Shown: piece after piece, positions 8,251-18,157 of the stretch
Layout: each line of letters opens with the position of its first letter
Position numbering within the stretch: the stretch's first letter is position 1
DNA from: Actinomycetota bacterium
Lineage (GTDB): Bacteria > Actinomycetota > Acidimicrobiia > Acidimicrobiales > Microtrichaceae
Length of the DNA: 64,000 nt
Direction: 5' to 3'
Assembly: GCA_016703525.1 (NCBI GenBank)
Contig: JADJBW010000014.1
Span: 62,001 to 126,000 of the forward strand
Made by a program: the position numbers and the translations under genes
Notes under the pieces: generated by a model
Database searches by the model: none
What the model was told of the DNA's origin: nothing
What the model saw: only the letters and a program-made list of their open reading frames with translations

Positions 8251-8723
8251 TCGAAGAGTTCGAAGAGGCCGTCGGGGGTGTCGACCCGAAGCACGCCGCC
8301 GTCGGGCTGACCGACCGCAAAGGTGAGCGGCACGAGCGCCCCCGTGTCGAGCACGAGCAGGTCGCTCGCCGGATTCGCCTGGACCTCGACGACGCTCCCG
8401 CGGGTGACGCCCGCTGCGTCGACCACGGTCAGGCCGATGAGCTCGTGGATGAAGAGGGCGTCGGGATCCTCGATCGCCGCGGCGAGCAGCGGCACCCGGG
8501 ACCACGACTCGGCGGCCTCGCGCGAGTTGACCCCGGCGAAGGTGACCAGCCACCGGTCCTGGTGTGGCCGCGACGACACCACGCGTAGCGGCCCCCGACC
8601 GGTCCACAGTTCGGACCCGGACGAGAGCCGTTCGGTTCGATCGGTGATGAGCTTCACGACGAGTTCGCCCTGCAAACCGTGCGGTTTGGCGATGACGCCG
8701 ACTTCGAGCAGACCGGCGGGCAT
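8247..8723 (-). CDS. rimM: Ribosome maturation factor RimM
   Basis: RimM helps assemble the 30S head near S19. From ATG 8723 (MPAGLLEVGVIAKPHGLQGE) it has 158 residues. The N-terminal RimM beta-barrel has the HGLQGEL signature, and the C-terminal PRC-like barrel has LIGLTVVDAAGVTRGSVVEV, VLDTGALVPLTF and the LFEL end. It lies between khpA and trmD and overlaps trmD by 3 nt. A longer in-frame reading exists upstream but runs into khpA and is not conserved. Confidence 0.93.
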   Translation of the reverse strand: MPAGLLEVGVIAKPHGLQGELVVKLITDRTERLSSGSELWTGRGPLRVVSSRPHQDRWLVTFAGVNSREAAESWSRVPLLAAAIEDPDALFIHELIGLTVVDAAGVTRGSVVEVQANPASDLLVLDTGALVPLTFAVGQPDGGVLRVDTPDGLFELFE

Positions 8724-8742
8724 ATCGCCCGAGTCGGCGGAC

Positions 8743-9003
8743 TCAGTCAACGAACTCGACGTCGACCTCGTGGCCATCCGTCGCTGCAGCGGCCCGACCC
8801 ACGGCGCGAATCGCATTGGCGACCCGCCCCCGCTTGCCGATGACGCGGCCCATGTCGCCGGGCCCGACCTCGACGTTCAGTCGAGTGACGTTGCGGCTGT
8901 CGTCGGTCGAGACCTTCACGGCCTCCGGATGATCGACGATCGCCGTCACCACGTGGGCCAGCACCGCCTCGGCGCGAGCGGTCGTTGCCTCGTTCTCGCT
9001 CAC
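8743..9003 (-). CDS. khpA: KH-domain RNA-binding protein KhpA
   Basis: An 86-residue single KH-domain protein. The hallmark GDMGRVIGKRGRVANAIRAV contains the GxxG RNA-binding loop (GKRG), preceded by a beta strand (RLNVEV). GTG 9003 overlaps the rpsP stop (GTGA). KhpA homologues act with KhpB in small-RNA and cell-envelope regulation in Firmicutes. In Actinobacteria the gene is constantly found between rpsP and rimM. Confidence 0.92.
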   Translation of the reverse strand: MSENEATTARAEAVLAHVVTAIVDHPEAVKVSTDDSRNVTRLNVEVGPGDMGRVIGKRGRVANAIRAVGRAAAATDGHEVDVEFVD

Positions 9004-9284
9004 GAGCCCGACTTCGCCTGGGTCTTGGCGGTCTCGAACTCGTCCCACGCACCGCTGATCTTGAGGATCTTCTCGACACGCTCGGACGGCTGCGCCCCGT
9101 TGGACAGCCACCGCACGGCCTTCTCGTTGTCGACCTTGATCGCCGACGGCTCGCGCCGGGGGTCGTAGGTGCCGACAATTTCGATGAACCGGCCGTTGCG
9201 CGGGGACCGCGCATCTGCGGCAACGATTCGGTAGGTGGGCTGCTTCTTCTTGCCCATCCGCATCAGGCGGAGTCTCACGGCCAC
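9000..9284 (-). CDS. rpsP: 30S ribosomal protein S16
   Basis: S16 of the small subunit, 94 residues. The start GTG (9284) reads VAVRLRLMRMGKKKQPTYRI, continuing VAADARSPRNGRFIEIVGTYDPR and the C-terminal WLSNGAQPSERVEKIL, all typical. An AGAAGAG ribosome-binding site lies upstream. It is the first gene of the rpsP-khpA-rimM-trmD-rplS run, which lies just downstream of ffh. Confidence 0.96.
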   Translation of the reverse strand: MAVRLRLMRMGKKKQPTYRIVAADARSPRNGRFIEIVGTYDPRREPSAIKVDNEKAVRWLSNGAQPSERVEKILKISGAWDEFETAKTQAKSGS

Positions 9285-9379
9285 GTTCGAACTCTTCTCT
9301 CTGCTTCGTCAGGCGCCGCAGCAGTAGGCGCGGCAGCCGGACATTGTTGTCGGTCGGTCGGTGTGCGGGCAAGCCCGCG

Positions 9380-10858
<1,479 letters not shown>

Positions 10859-10956
10859 GGTCGATCCAGCCTAGCTGCGAGCCACGCCCGGCAATGGGCT
10901 ACCGGCGTTCACGCCACCTCGATGGCACACCGATGACCGCGTAGCGCTCATCGGGC

Positions 10957-11282
10957 TCAGGCGCCGAGCACGAACTCGATTCGCCGGTTGCGCTGGCGCC
11001 CTTCCGCGGTGTCGTTGTCCGCGATCGGACGATCGCTGCCCGTAGCTCGTCGGAGGCGACGTCGCCCTCGACCGACAGCGACCCGTCGCCCGTCCGGCTG
11101 ATCACGAGCGCCCCTCATGCGGTCGACGCACCGACCGCGAGCAGCACGGCATCGTGCCCGAGCACCCGCTCATCGCGGACAGCGGCGACCACGAGCCGGT
11201 CCACCACGGTGAAACCGTCGGGGGCCGATCGTTCAGCCGCCTGGACCGCCGCGGGCAGATATTGCAGCATGTGCCACGCCAT
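10957..11282 (-). pseudogene. Remnant of a BON/OmpA-family envelope protein
   Basis: Decayed gene. From ATG 11282 the frame reads MAWHMLQYLPAAVQAAERSA and on to VGASTA, then a TGA (11115-11117). The same frame resumes as LVISRTGDGSLSVEGDVAS, a BON-like strand pattern. After DELRAA the frame shifts and the sequence ends in the unmistakable OmpA C-terminus GSDRPIADNDTAEGRQRNRR then IEFVLGA, TGA at 10957. The central OmpA core, with its peptidoglycan-binding residues, is missing. Stop, frameshift and internal deletion together mean it is not functional. In mycobacteria ArfA combines the same BON and OmpA parts. Confidence 0.65.
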
Positions 11283-11498
11283 GGTTGCCGCCTTTCGTCG
11301 GAGGGAGCGCGGCTACCCCGAAGCCGCCACCAGGCGGAACGTACGCTACGCGATCGATGTTTCGTTGGGTCGTGCAGATCCCTGCGGCGGCGCGGAATTC
11401 CGACGGAGTTGGGTTGCCGAGTCCACAGAGTCCGACGATGCGAGACGTCAGCACCGTTGAGCGCGGTCGAATGGCCCTCGACGGTGTCGTGGCGTCCG

Positions 11499-14342
11499 TC
11501 AGGACAACCAGAACTCCGCGGCCTCGATGACCTTGCCGCCTTTCACCAGGATCAGCGCCGGGACCGTGCCGCCCTGGTAGTCGATCGCCGGCACTTGAGC
11601 GGCCTTGCAGTAGCTCTCCCACGTGCCGGCTGCCGCTGGCTCTTCCGCTGTGCACGGGGCTCCGGGGAACCCGGCGTCGTTGAGTCGCCAGAACGTGAAG
11701 TCGTTCGCCGTGGTGAGCCGGCGAAGCTTGGTGGAGCCGTTTTCGATCGTGCTCTCCTCGATCACCTCATCGCCGCGGGCTTCCGCTCGTGCCGAACTCA
11801 GGTAACACGCCAGGTCGAAGTCGAATCCGCCGTCGGTGATACCGGCGACCGCGATGAACCCGAAGTATCGGCCATCGGGAAGCACATCGGATTGGGGGTT
11901 GCACCCGTCCCCGATGGGCGCCGGGACGGGGTCGCCGATCGACTCCCAGAAGGTCTGCAGGGCCGCGGACGGCGCCGGTGGACCCGATGAACCGCTGTCG
12001 ATCACGACCAATTTGCCGCGGACGACCTTGACGGTCCTCCAGAGGTCGGGACCGTAGCCGGGGTCCGTGAAGGGACGGGGCACCACCGAGTCGATCCGCA
12101 GCTCTTTGCCGCCAGATTGGGGGCTAAGCGATCGGATGTTGACCTCGTGGTCGTAGGACGTGTGTTCCGGGTCGTCGGCGCGAATCGGCTTGCGAGTCGC
12201 TGCGGGCAGGATCACCACCAGGTGAGGCTGATACGAGGAACCGGTTCCGGCATTCGGATCGCAGTAGATCGCGACGGCGCCGTCGCCCACCGAGTCGCCG
12301 TCGAAGTCGCCGAGCGCGAACGCCGGACCGTCGGTCGCGTCGATGAACTCGCCGTTCCGCCACACTCCTGCGGAGCCCGTGAAGTGCATCTCGGGGTACA
12401 TCGCCTCCTGTTCGGCGATCTGGTCGCCGACGTACGAGCGACACAGTGCCGTGCCGTCGAGCGCCGCCAGTTCGGCACCGGTGACGGCTGGTCGTTTCGG
12501 GAGTTCGGTGGTGTGCTCGCCGATCCAGAAGATGTCCAGCCACGCTCGTCCGGACATCTCGACGAGCAGTTCTGCCGAGGATCCGAAGAGGTTGACGATG
12601 TCGATGCCCGTGTCGATGAGCTCGACCCATCCGAGGCCCGGGACGAACTTCTTGATCGTGGAGACCACCAGGTCTTCGACCAGCCCGGCAGGGTCGAGGA
12701 TGGCGCTGATGTGGAGCGCGGTGAATGCCACCCGCCAGTCGATCTCCGACATGATCTTGACGGCCATCTTGAAGAACGGCTGCACGAGCTTGGCGGCGGC
12801 GGTGAAGGCCTCGAACGGTCCGGGGTCCGAGGATTGGGACGCTGACTGCGTGGAGAGGAACTCGGTCAGCGCCGGTCCCGTGTCGACGGCAACATCGAGG
12901 AGGACCTCAAGCAGATCGTGCTGCTTCCTGGGTTTGCTCGGGTCCGGGGCGTTCGCCACGTCGGCGAGCGCCGCGGCGAAGGCTTCCTTCAACGATTTCT
13001 TGACCTGCTTCTTGGTCTGCCCTTGGTTGAGGTCGCCGACCAGTCCGGCAGCGGGAAGGAGGGTCTCGGTGAGCAGCGTGAGCGTGAAGGCGACCGATGG
13101 CGCCGCTTCGGCAGGGGTGAACGTGGCGGCGTCTTCGCCGTTCGTTCCAGAGCCGAAACTGACCATGGCGAAGGGTCGGCCCCACGCCGATGCGGGCATC
13201 TCGATGTCGGTCACCGCGTCGGCGAGGGCACTGGTGACCTTCTTGACCACCTTGTCCCAGGCCTCGCCGAAGGTGATTCCGTCGTCGCAGAAGAACCCGA
13301 ACGACACGCGTTTGCAGGCCTCGTTGGCGAGCGCCGTGGCGGCGTCCTTGCCGAACTGGACGATGAGATCCTGCAGCCCGGGGATCGCCCATTGCTTGGG
13401 CGCGATCGCACCCAGCATGGCGTCGGGCCCGTCCTTCGTCGCGTCCTGAAGGATCACCCATCGTGGAGTGGGGTTCGTGACTGTGACGGTGAACGGCTTG
13501 CCGGCGGTGACGGCCTTCTTCGCTACGGAGGTCTTGGCGTCGAGCTTCGCGCACGCGACGTTCGCTCCGGCGCCGTCCGGGTCGATCAGCCCGCCGGTGA
13601 TGCACGATCCAGCCCTCGCAGCAGGACTCGAGGCCGCGGCGGTCGCCGTCGGCACCGCTGCTCCGGCCCTGGCCGGTCCAGGAGCGGAGCGGCCGTGCAA
13701 TCGACCCGTGGTTGGCGACCCGCCGGCCTTCACCGAGCCACACCCGGTTTCGACCACATGCGTGACGATGGCGTTGACCGCCAGGAGCAACGGTGGGTCC
13801 GGCGCGGTGACCGGGTCGCCGCCCGCTCCGAGGAGTCGCTCGACCTCGGAGGTCGCGGCGGCGAGGCCGGGGTCGGCATAGATGCAGGCGAGAACGATCA
13901 GGTCGACCGCCGGTTCGCCTGTGGGCTGGCCGGGTGCGCGGAACGCGAGGCTCGCGGCCGTCGTCTCCGCCGACACCTTCACCTCCGCGATCGCGCCGAA
14001 GGTGGCCTCGTCGGCTGGGACCACGGCCGCCAGGACCTGGCGTCCCTCGGCCGTCTCAGCGGTCACGAGGCCCGTCGTGCGGTCGGTCTTGGTTGCGTCG
14101 ACCCGGCCGCCTTCGAGAGTGACGGGTTCGCGCCGTCCGACGCGGATTCGCGTGGGAGCCGAGGCAGATCCACCTGAGTCCACGGTCACAGCGATCGTGA
14201 CCTCGCTCGGCGGCGAGTTGTCGTCGGCGACGGTCGTCGTCGAGTTGGCGGCGCGGGGATCCTCGTTGCTGCACCCGGCGAGCGTGGAACCCAACGTCGC
14301 CACGGCGAGCAACAGGCCCCCGAACCTCCCTGCCCCTCCCAC
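11499..14342 (-). CDS. Large secreted lipoprotein of unknown function
   Basis: A 947-residue protein that I do not recognise. A GTG start gives a signal peptide with a lipobox (GSTLAGCSN, Cys about residue 24), so it should be a lipid-anchored envelope protein. An Asp/Thr/Ser linker follows, then a beta-rich part with many Val/Thr strands (about 45-175). A central, partly helical region of some 350 residues contains several Cys. Near residue 695 an acidic loop (LGDFDGDSVGDGAVAIYC) resembles FG-GAP/VCBS-type calcium-binding repeats. The C-terminus ends in a small alpha/beta-like segment (PALILVKGGKVIEAAEFWLS). A TAGGGT box 6 nt before the start suggests a leaderless monocistronic transcript. 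It separates ftsY from ffh. Confidence 0.8.
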   Translation of the reverse strand: MGGAGRFGGLLLAVATLGSTLAGCSNEDPRAANSTTTVADDNSPPSEVTIAVTVDSGGSASAPTRIRVGRREPVTLEGGRVDATKTDRTTGLVTAETAEGRQVLAAVVPADEATFGAIAEVKVSAETTAASLAFRAPGQPTGEPAVDLIVLACIYADPGLAAATSEVERLLGAGGDPVTAPDPPLLLAVNAIVTHVVETGCGSVKAGGSPTTGRLHGRSAPGPARAGAAVPTATAAASSPAARAGSCITGGLIDPDGAGANVACAKLDAKTSVAKKAVTAGKPFTVTVTNPTPRWVILQDATKDGPDAMLGAIAPKQWAIPGLQDLIVQFGKDAATALANEACKRVSFGFFCDDGITFGEAWDKVVKKVTSALADAVTDIEMPASAWGRPFAMVSFGSGTNGEDAATFTPAEAAPSVAFTLTLLTETLLPAAGLVGDLNQGQTKKQVKKSLKEAFAAALADVANAPDPSKPRKQHDLLEVLLDVAVDTGPALTEFLSTQSASQSSDPGPFEAFTAAAKLVQPFFKMAVKIMSEIDWRVAFTALHISAILDPAGLVEDLVVSTIKKFVPGLGWVELIDTGIDIVNLFGSSAELLVEMSGRAWLDIFWIGEHTTELPKRPAVTGAELAALDGTALCRSYVGDQIAEQEAMYPEMHFTGSAGVWRNGEFIDATDGPAFALGDFDGDSVGDGAVAIYCDPNAGTGSSYQPHLVVILPAATRKPIRADDPEHTSYDHEVNIRSLSPQSGGKELRIDSVVPRPFTDPGYGPDLWRTVKVVRGKLVVIDSGSSGPPAPSAALQTFWESIGDPVPAPIGDGCNPQSDVLPDGRYFGFIAVAGITDGGFDFDLACYLSSARAEARGDEVIEESTIENGSTKLRRLTTANDFTFWRLNDAGFPGAPCTAEEPAAAGTWESYCKAAQVPAIDYQGGTVPALILVKGGKVIEAAEFWLS

Positions 14343-14400
14343 GTCGGCACCCTACTTCACGTGCCTGCGGCGCCGCCGCTGGGAGGTCCGCCGAACACCG

Positions 14401-14481
14401 GGTATCTCCACAGATCAACCGCGGAGAAGATCGGTCAGCCGACCACCAGGTATCTCCACAGATCAACCGTGGAGACGATCG
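14401..14481. repeat. Two 33-bp direct repeats, each with a small hairpin
   Basis: Copies at 14401-14433 and 14449-14481 (period 48) share GGTATCTCCACAGATCAACC and differ at two positions. Each holds an inverted repeat: CTCCAC and GTGGAG in copy 2 (perfect), CTCCAC and GCGGAG in copy 1 (one mismatch). They fill the gap between the ftsY stop and the lipoprotein start, so they may end ftsY transcription or bind a regulator. Confidence 0.7.
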
Positions 14482-14498
14482 ATCACTCGAGCGCGAGG

Positions 14499-15686
14499 TC
14501 AGTCGAGGGAGAACAGGGCGTCGACGAATTGCTCGGCGTCGAAGGGAACCAGATCTTCCGCCTGTTCGCCGAGCCCAACCAATTTGACCGGAATGCCGAG
14601 CTCGCTCTGGATCGCAAACACGATCCCGCCCTTCGCCGACCCGTCGAGCTTGGTGAGCACCACACCGGTCAGCTCGACCGCCTCGGTGAACTGCCGCGCC
14701 TGAGTCAACCCGTTCTGCCCGGTCGTCGCGTCGAGCACCAGCAGCACCTCGGTCACCTGGCCGGCACCCTTGTCGGCCACGCGCCGCACCTTGCGCAACT
14801 CCTCCATCAGATTCGTCTTGGTGTGGAGCCGCCCCGCAGTGTCGGCCAACACCACATCGGCTCGCGTCGCCGCCGCGTGGGCGACCCCGTCGAAGATCAC
14901 CGCGGAGGGATCGCTGCCCTCCGCCCCCTGCACCAGCGACGCACCGCACCGCTCCGCCCAAGTCGCCAACTGCTCGGCCGCAGCGGCGCGGAACGTGTCG
15001 CCGGCCGCCATGACCACCGAGCGGCCCTCGTCGGCGAGCTGTCGACCGACCTTGCCGATCGTCGTGGTCTTGCCCACGCCGTTCACGCCGACGAACAGCC
15101 AGATCGTGGGCGACTCGTCGGCCATGCGCAGGTCGATCGGTGCGAGCAGCCGCGTCGTCATCTCGGTCTTCACGGCCTCGATCAGATCGTCGGGGGTCGT
15201 GAGGCCGTCGGCCTTCACCCTGGCGCGCACCGCGTCGAGCAACTCGGTCGTGGGACCGACGCCGACATCGGCTCGGATGAGCGCCTCCTCGAGGTCGTCC
15301 CAGGTGTCCTGATCGATCGCCGATCGGCCCCGGATCGCGCTGAGCGCGCCGGCGAACGTGCCGCGCGCACGGGTCAGTCGATCGCGGAAGCTCGGCTTGG
15401 CGGGGACCACCGTCTCTGCCGGCTCGGCCGCCTCGACCCCTCCGACGGCGGAGCCCTCCTCCTCGCCAGCAGCGACCGTCTCGGCGCCGGGCGCGGCCGT
15501 CGCCGGATCGATCGTCGCCGTGCCCGCTGCGGCGGACGCCGTCGGGGAGGCCGGCCTCCCATCGGGCCGAGGCCGGGCCGGCGGCTCGATCGCCTCGCCA
15601 CGCTTCGACCGCGTCGCGACGAAACCGACCACCCCGACCGCCACGAGCACGGCAATGACAAGGAGGATCACGAGAGGGGAGTCCAT
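14499..15686 (-). CDS. ftsY: Signal recognition particle receptor FtsY
   Basis: Membrane-associated SRP receptor GTPase, partner of Ffh (395 residues). ATG 15686 gives an N-terminal transmembrane helix (MDSPLVILLVIAVLVAVGVV), then an Ala/Pro/Glu-rich acidic linker (about 30-95), the N domain (LEEALIRADVGV) and the G domain: GVNGVGKTTTIGKVG, AAGDTFRAAAAEQL, LADTAGRLHTKTNLMEEL, TKLDGSAKGG and GLGEQAEDLVPFD. The true membrane anchor at the N-terminus is typical of actinobacterial FtsY. Longer readings upstream are not conserved. Confidence 0.95.
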   Translation of the reverse strand: MDSPLVILLVIAVLVAVGVVGFVATRSKRGEAIEPPARPRPDGRPASPTASAAAGTATIDPATAAPGAETVAAGEEEGSAVGGVEAAEPAETVVPAKPSFRDRLTRARGTFAGALSAIRGRSAIDQDTWDDLEEALIRADVGVGPTTELLDAVRARVKADGLTTPDDLIEAVKTEMTTRLLAPIDLRMADESPTIWLFVGVNGVGKTTTIGKVGRQLADEGRSVVMAAGDTFRAAAAEQLATWAERCGASLVQGAEGSDPSAVIFDGVAHAAATRADVVLADTAGRLHTKTNLMEELRKVRRVADKGAGQVTEVLLVLDATTGQNGLTQARQFTEAVELTGVVLTKLDGSAKGGIVFAIQSELGIPVKLVGLGEQAEDLVPFDAEQFVDALFSLD

Positions 15687-15885
15687 GGGCCGGAAGCCTA
15701 ACGACCTCCCGATGGCTCCCGGTCGCCTCGGAAGCGGCGGCGGTGCGAGCGGTCTGCCCGAATCGCGTCGGGCGCTGAGAGGCGATTCATGCGCTGAGAC
15801 GCGGCTCAGAGCCATGGGCGCCGCCTCCGCCGCGAAAGGCCCTACCGTGACAGCGCTTCGTCCCCGATCCCAGCGAGGTCCCCCG

Positions 15886-17118
15886 ATGACGACCACCCCA
15901 CCGGCGGTGCCCGGCGAGCCGACCTCCGGGTCGGGAGTCCCCGGCCAGCCGGCGATGACCCAGGGCCGCGCCCCCTCGCTTCCCACCCCGACGCCGACGC
16001 CGCTCCCAACGCCAGCGCCGGCGACCTCGTCCTCGGCGCCGCCGCCCTCCGGCCAGGCTGCCGGCGGAGAGCCTCGTCAGCAGCCCGTGGAGTCGGCCAC
16101 AGCGCTGCTCGAACGGGTGCTGTTCGAGATGCGCAAGGTGATCGTGGGGCAGGATCGGGCGATCGAGCGGATCGTCGTGTCGCTGCTCGCCAACGGTCAT
16201 TGCCTGCTCGAAAGCGTCCCCGGGCTCGCCAAGACGCTGTCGGTCGAGACGCTTGCCCGCACCGTCGGCGGCACGTTCAGCCGCATCCAGTTCACGCCCG
16301 ACCTGCTCCCGGCCGACATCACCGGCACGCGGATCTACCGGACGAGTTCCGAGCGCTTCGATGTGGAACTCGGCCCCGTCTTCGCCAACTTCGTGCTGGC
16401 CGACGAGATCAACCGTGCACCGGCCAAGGTGCAGTCCGCGCTGCTGGAGGTGATGGCCGAGCGCCAGGTCACCATCGGCGGCACGACGCACAAGGTCCCC
16501 GCCCCGTTCCTCGTACTGGCCACGCAAAACCCCATCGAGAACGAGGGGGTGTATCCCCTCCCCGAGGCGCAGCGCGACCGGTTCCTGATGAAGGTCGTGC
16601 TCGGCTACCCGAGCCCCATGGAGGAGCTCGAGATCGTCAACCGGATGGGCGTCCACCCACCGGTTGCGTCCGAGGTGCTCAGCCTCGAACAGGTCGCCGC
16701 ACTGCAACGAAGCGCCGAGGACGTCTACTGCGACCGTGCGGTCATGGAGTACGCCGTGAACCTGGTGCTCGCGACCAGAACACCCGAGCACTACGGGCTG
16801 GCCGACATCCGCCCCTTCCTGGAGTTCGGCGCGAGCCCACGAGCCAGCCTCGGCCTCGTTCGGGCAGGCCGGGCGATGGCCCTCATGCGTGGCCGCAGCT
16901 ACGTGGTACCCCAGGACATCTTCGACGTGGCGCCCGAAATCCTGCGGCACCGCCTCGTGCTGACCTACGAAGCGCTCGCGCAGAACGTCGACTCCGAGCA
17001 CCTGCTCGCACGGGTGCTGTCCACCGTGCCGGCGCCCGCGATCCAGCCGTCGCAGGTCGGCGGCCCGACCGACGCGTACTACGGCACGCGCACCGACGCG
17101 CAGTCCTGGACCGCGTGA
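15886..17118 (+). CDS. MoxR-family AAA+ ATPase
   Basis: A 410-residue MoxR ATPase. Residues 1-75 are Pro/Thr/Ala-rich and disordered. The AAA core then shows VIVGQDRAIERIV, a modified Walker A (ESVPGLAKTLSVETLA), FTPDLLPADITGTRIY, Walker B (NFVLADEINRAPAKVQSALLEVM), sensor 1 (LATQNPIENEGVYPLPEAQ) and the C-terminal lid. MoxR proteins act as chaperones that activate VWA-domain partners, and the next genes encode a DUF58 and a VWA protein. The DUF58 start overlaps this stop. A TACCGT box near 15843 is a plausible -10 with a leader of about 35 nt. Confidence 0.93.
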   Translation: MTTTPPAVPGEPTSGSGVPGQPAMTQGRAPSLPTPTPTPLPTPAPATSSSAPPPSGQAAGGEPRQQPVESATALLERVLFEMRKVIVGQDRAIERIVVSLLANGHCLLESVPGLAKTLSVETLARTVGGTFSRIQFTPDLLPADITGTRIYRTSSERFDVELGPVFANFVLADEINRAPAKVQSALLEVMAERQVTIGGTTHKVPAPFLVLATQNPIENEGVYPLPEAQRDRFLMKVVLGYPSPMEELEIVNRMGVHPPVASEVLSLEQVAALQRSAEDVYCDRAVMEYAVNLVLATRTPEHYGLADIRPFLEFGASPRASLGLVRAGRAMALMRGRSYVVPQDIFDVAPEILRHRLVLTYEALAQNVDSEHLLARVLSTVPAPAIQPSQVGGPTDAYYGTRTDAQSWTA

Positions 17119-18089
17119 CCGTGGCCGGGCCGGGTCGATCCACAGCGGCGACGGCGCCCACAGGCGCGCCGAGCGACGCTCGCGCCGCCGAGATTCTGCG
17201 GCGCCTCGAGATCGATGTCACCCATCGCCTCGACGGGATCCTGCACGGCAACTTCCAGGGTCTCGTGCCCGGACACGGAAGCGAGCCGGGGGAGGCCCGC
17301 GAGTACCAGCCCGGCGACGACGTCCGCCGCATCGACTGGAACGTGACAGCCCGCACCAACCACGCCCACATTCGCGAGACGATCGCCGATCGCGAGCTCG
17401 AAACGTGGATCGTCGCCGATCGCTCGGCGAGCCTCGATTTCGGCACGCACACGTGGGAGAAGCGCGACCTCGTGCTGGCCGCGTCGGCGGGCGTGGGGTT
17501 TCTGACCGCCCGCGGCGGCAACCGCATCGGAGCGGTGGTGTCGACCGATTCCGGCATCGCCACGCTCCCCGCACGCCAGGGGCGCACGCACCTGATGGCC
17601 GTGCTCTCGCGCATTCAGGGAGCCCAGCGAAGCGACACGCCCGGCGAGAGCGACCACGCGACGCTCGCGGAACTGTTGGCGCGGGCGACCGCCGTCGCCC
17701 GCCGACGCGGGCTCGCAGTGGTCATCTCCGACTACCTCGATCCGCCGGATACCTGGCGCCATCCACTCGCCGCGCTCGCCGTGCGCCACGAGGTGCTGTG
17801 CGTGGAGGTCCTCGACCCGCGCGAGCTCGAACTCCCGGCGATGGGAACGCTGACGCTGATCGACACCGAGACCGGGCGGGTCCGTGAGGTCGACACCAAC
17901 CGCAAGGGCCTGCGCGAGCGATTCGCCCAAGCGGCGGCCGAGCAGCGGGCCACCATCGGCGCCACCATCCGCGGCGCGGGCGCCCACCATCTGCGGCTCC
18001 GCACCGACGAGGACTGGCTCCTCGCGCTCGCACGCCACGTCGCCACCGGGCGGCGACGCCACGCAAACGTGAACCCGGGGCGCCGATGA
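17115..18089 (+). CDS. DUF58 domain protein (MoxR operon partner)
   Basis: A 324-residue DUF58 protein. GTG 17115 overlaps the moxR stop (GTGA). The domain signature is present: G.GSEPGEAREYQPGDDVRRIDWNVTARTNHAHIRE, then ETWIVADRSASLDFG, a VWA-like MIDAS strand, and VVISDYLDPPD. Unlike many DUF58 proteins it has no N-terminal transmembrane pair, so it is probably cytoplasmic. MoxR-DUF58-VWA clusters are widespread and linked to assembly or activation of metal-dependent or cell-envelope complexes; the client here is not evident. Confidence 0.9.
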   Translation: MTVAGPGRSTAATAPTGAPSDARAAEILRRLEIDVTHRLDGILHGNFQGLVPGHGSEPGEAREYQPGDDVRRIDWNVTARTNHAHIRETIADRELETWIVADRSASLDFGTHTWEKRDLVLAASAGVGFLTARGGNRIGAVVSTDSGIATLPARQGRTHLMAVLSRIQGAQRSDTPGESDHATLAELLARATAVARRRGLAVVISDYLDPPDTWRHPLAALAVRHEVLCVEVLDPRELELPAMGTLTLIDTETGRVREVDTNRKGLRERFAQAAAEQRATIGATIRGAGAHHLRLRTDEDWLLALARHVATGRRRHANVNPGRR

Positions 18090-18157
18090 CAGCCCCGATC
18101 GGCACCGATCTCCACGACTCGCCCGAGTCCGACCACGCTCGGAGGACCCCCCGATGA
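18086..18157 (+). other. 23-codon ORF bridging the DUF58 and VWA genes
   Basis: ATG 18086 overlaps the DUF58 stop (ATGA), and its TGA overlaps the ATG of the VWA gene (ATGA). The peptide starts MTAPIGTDLHD and has no recognisable features. It could serve translational coupling between the two genes, or be a coincidence of composition. Confidence 0.25.

Noticed and set aside
14401..14481. Possible CRISPR array
   Set aside because: Only two repeat copies with a 15-nt interval, two mismatches, and no cas genes.
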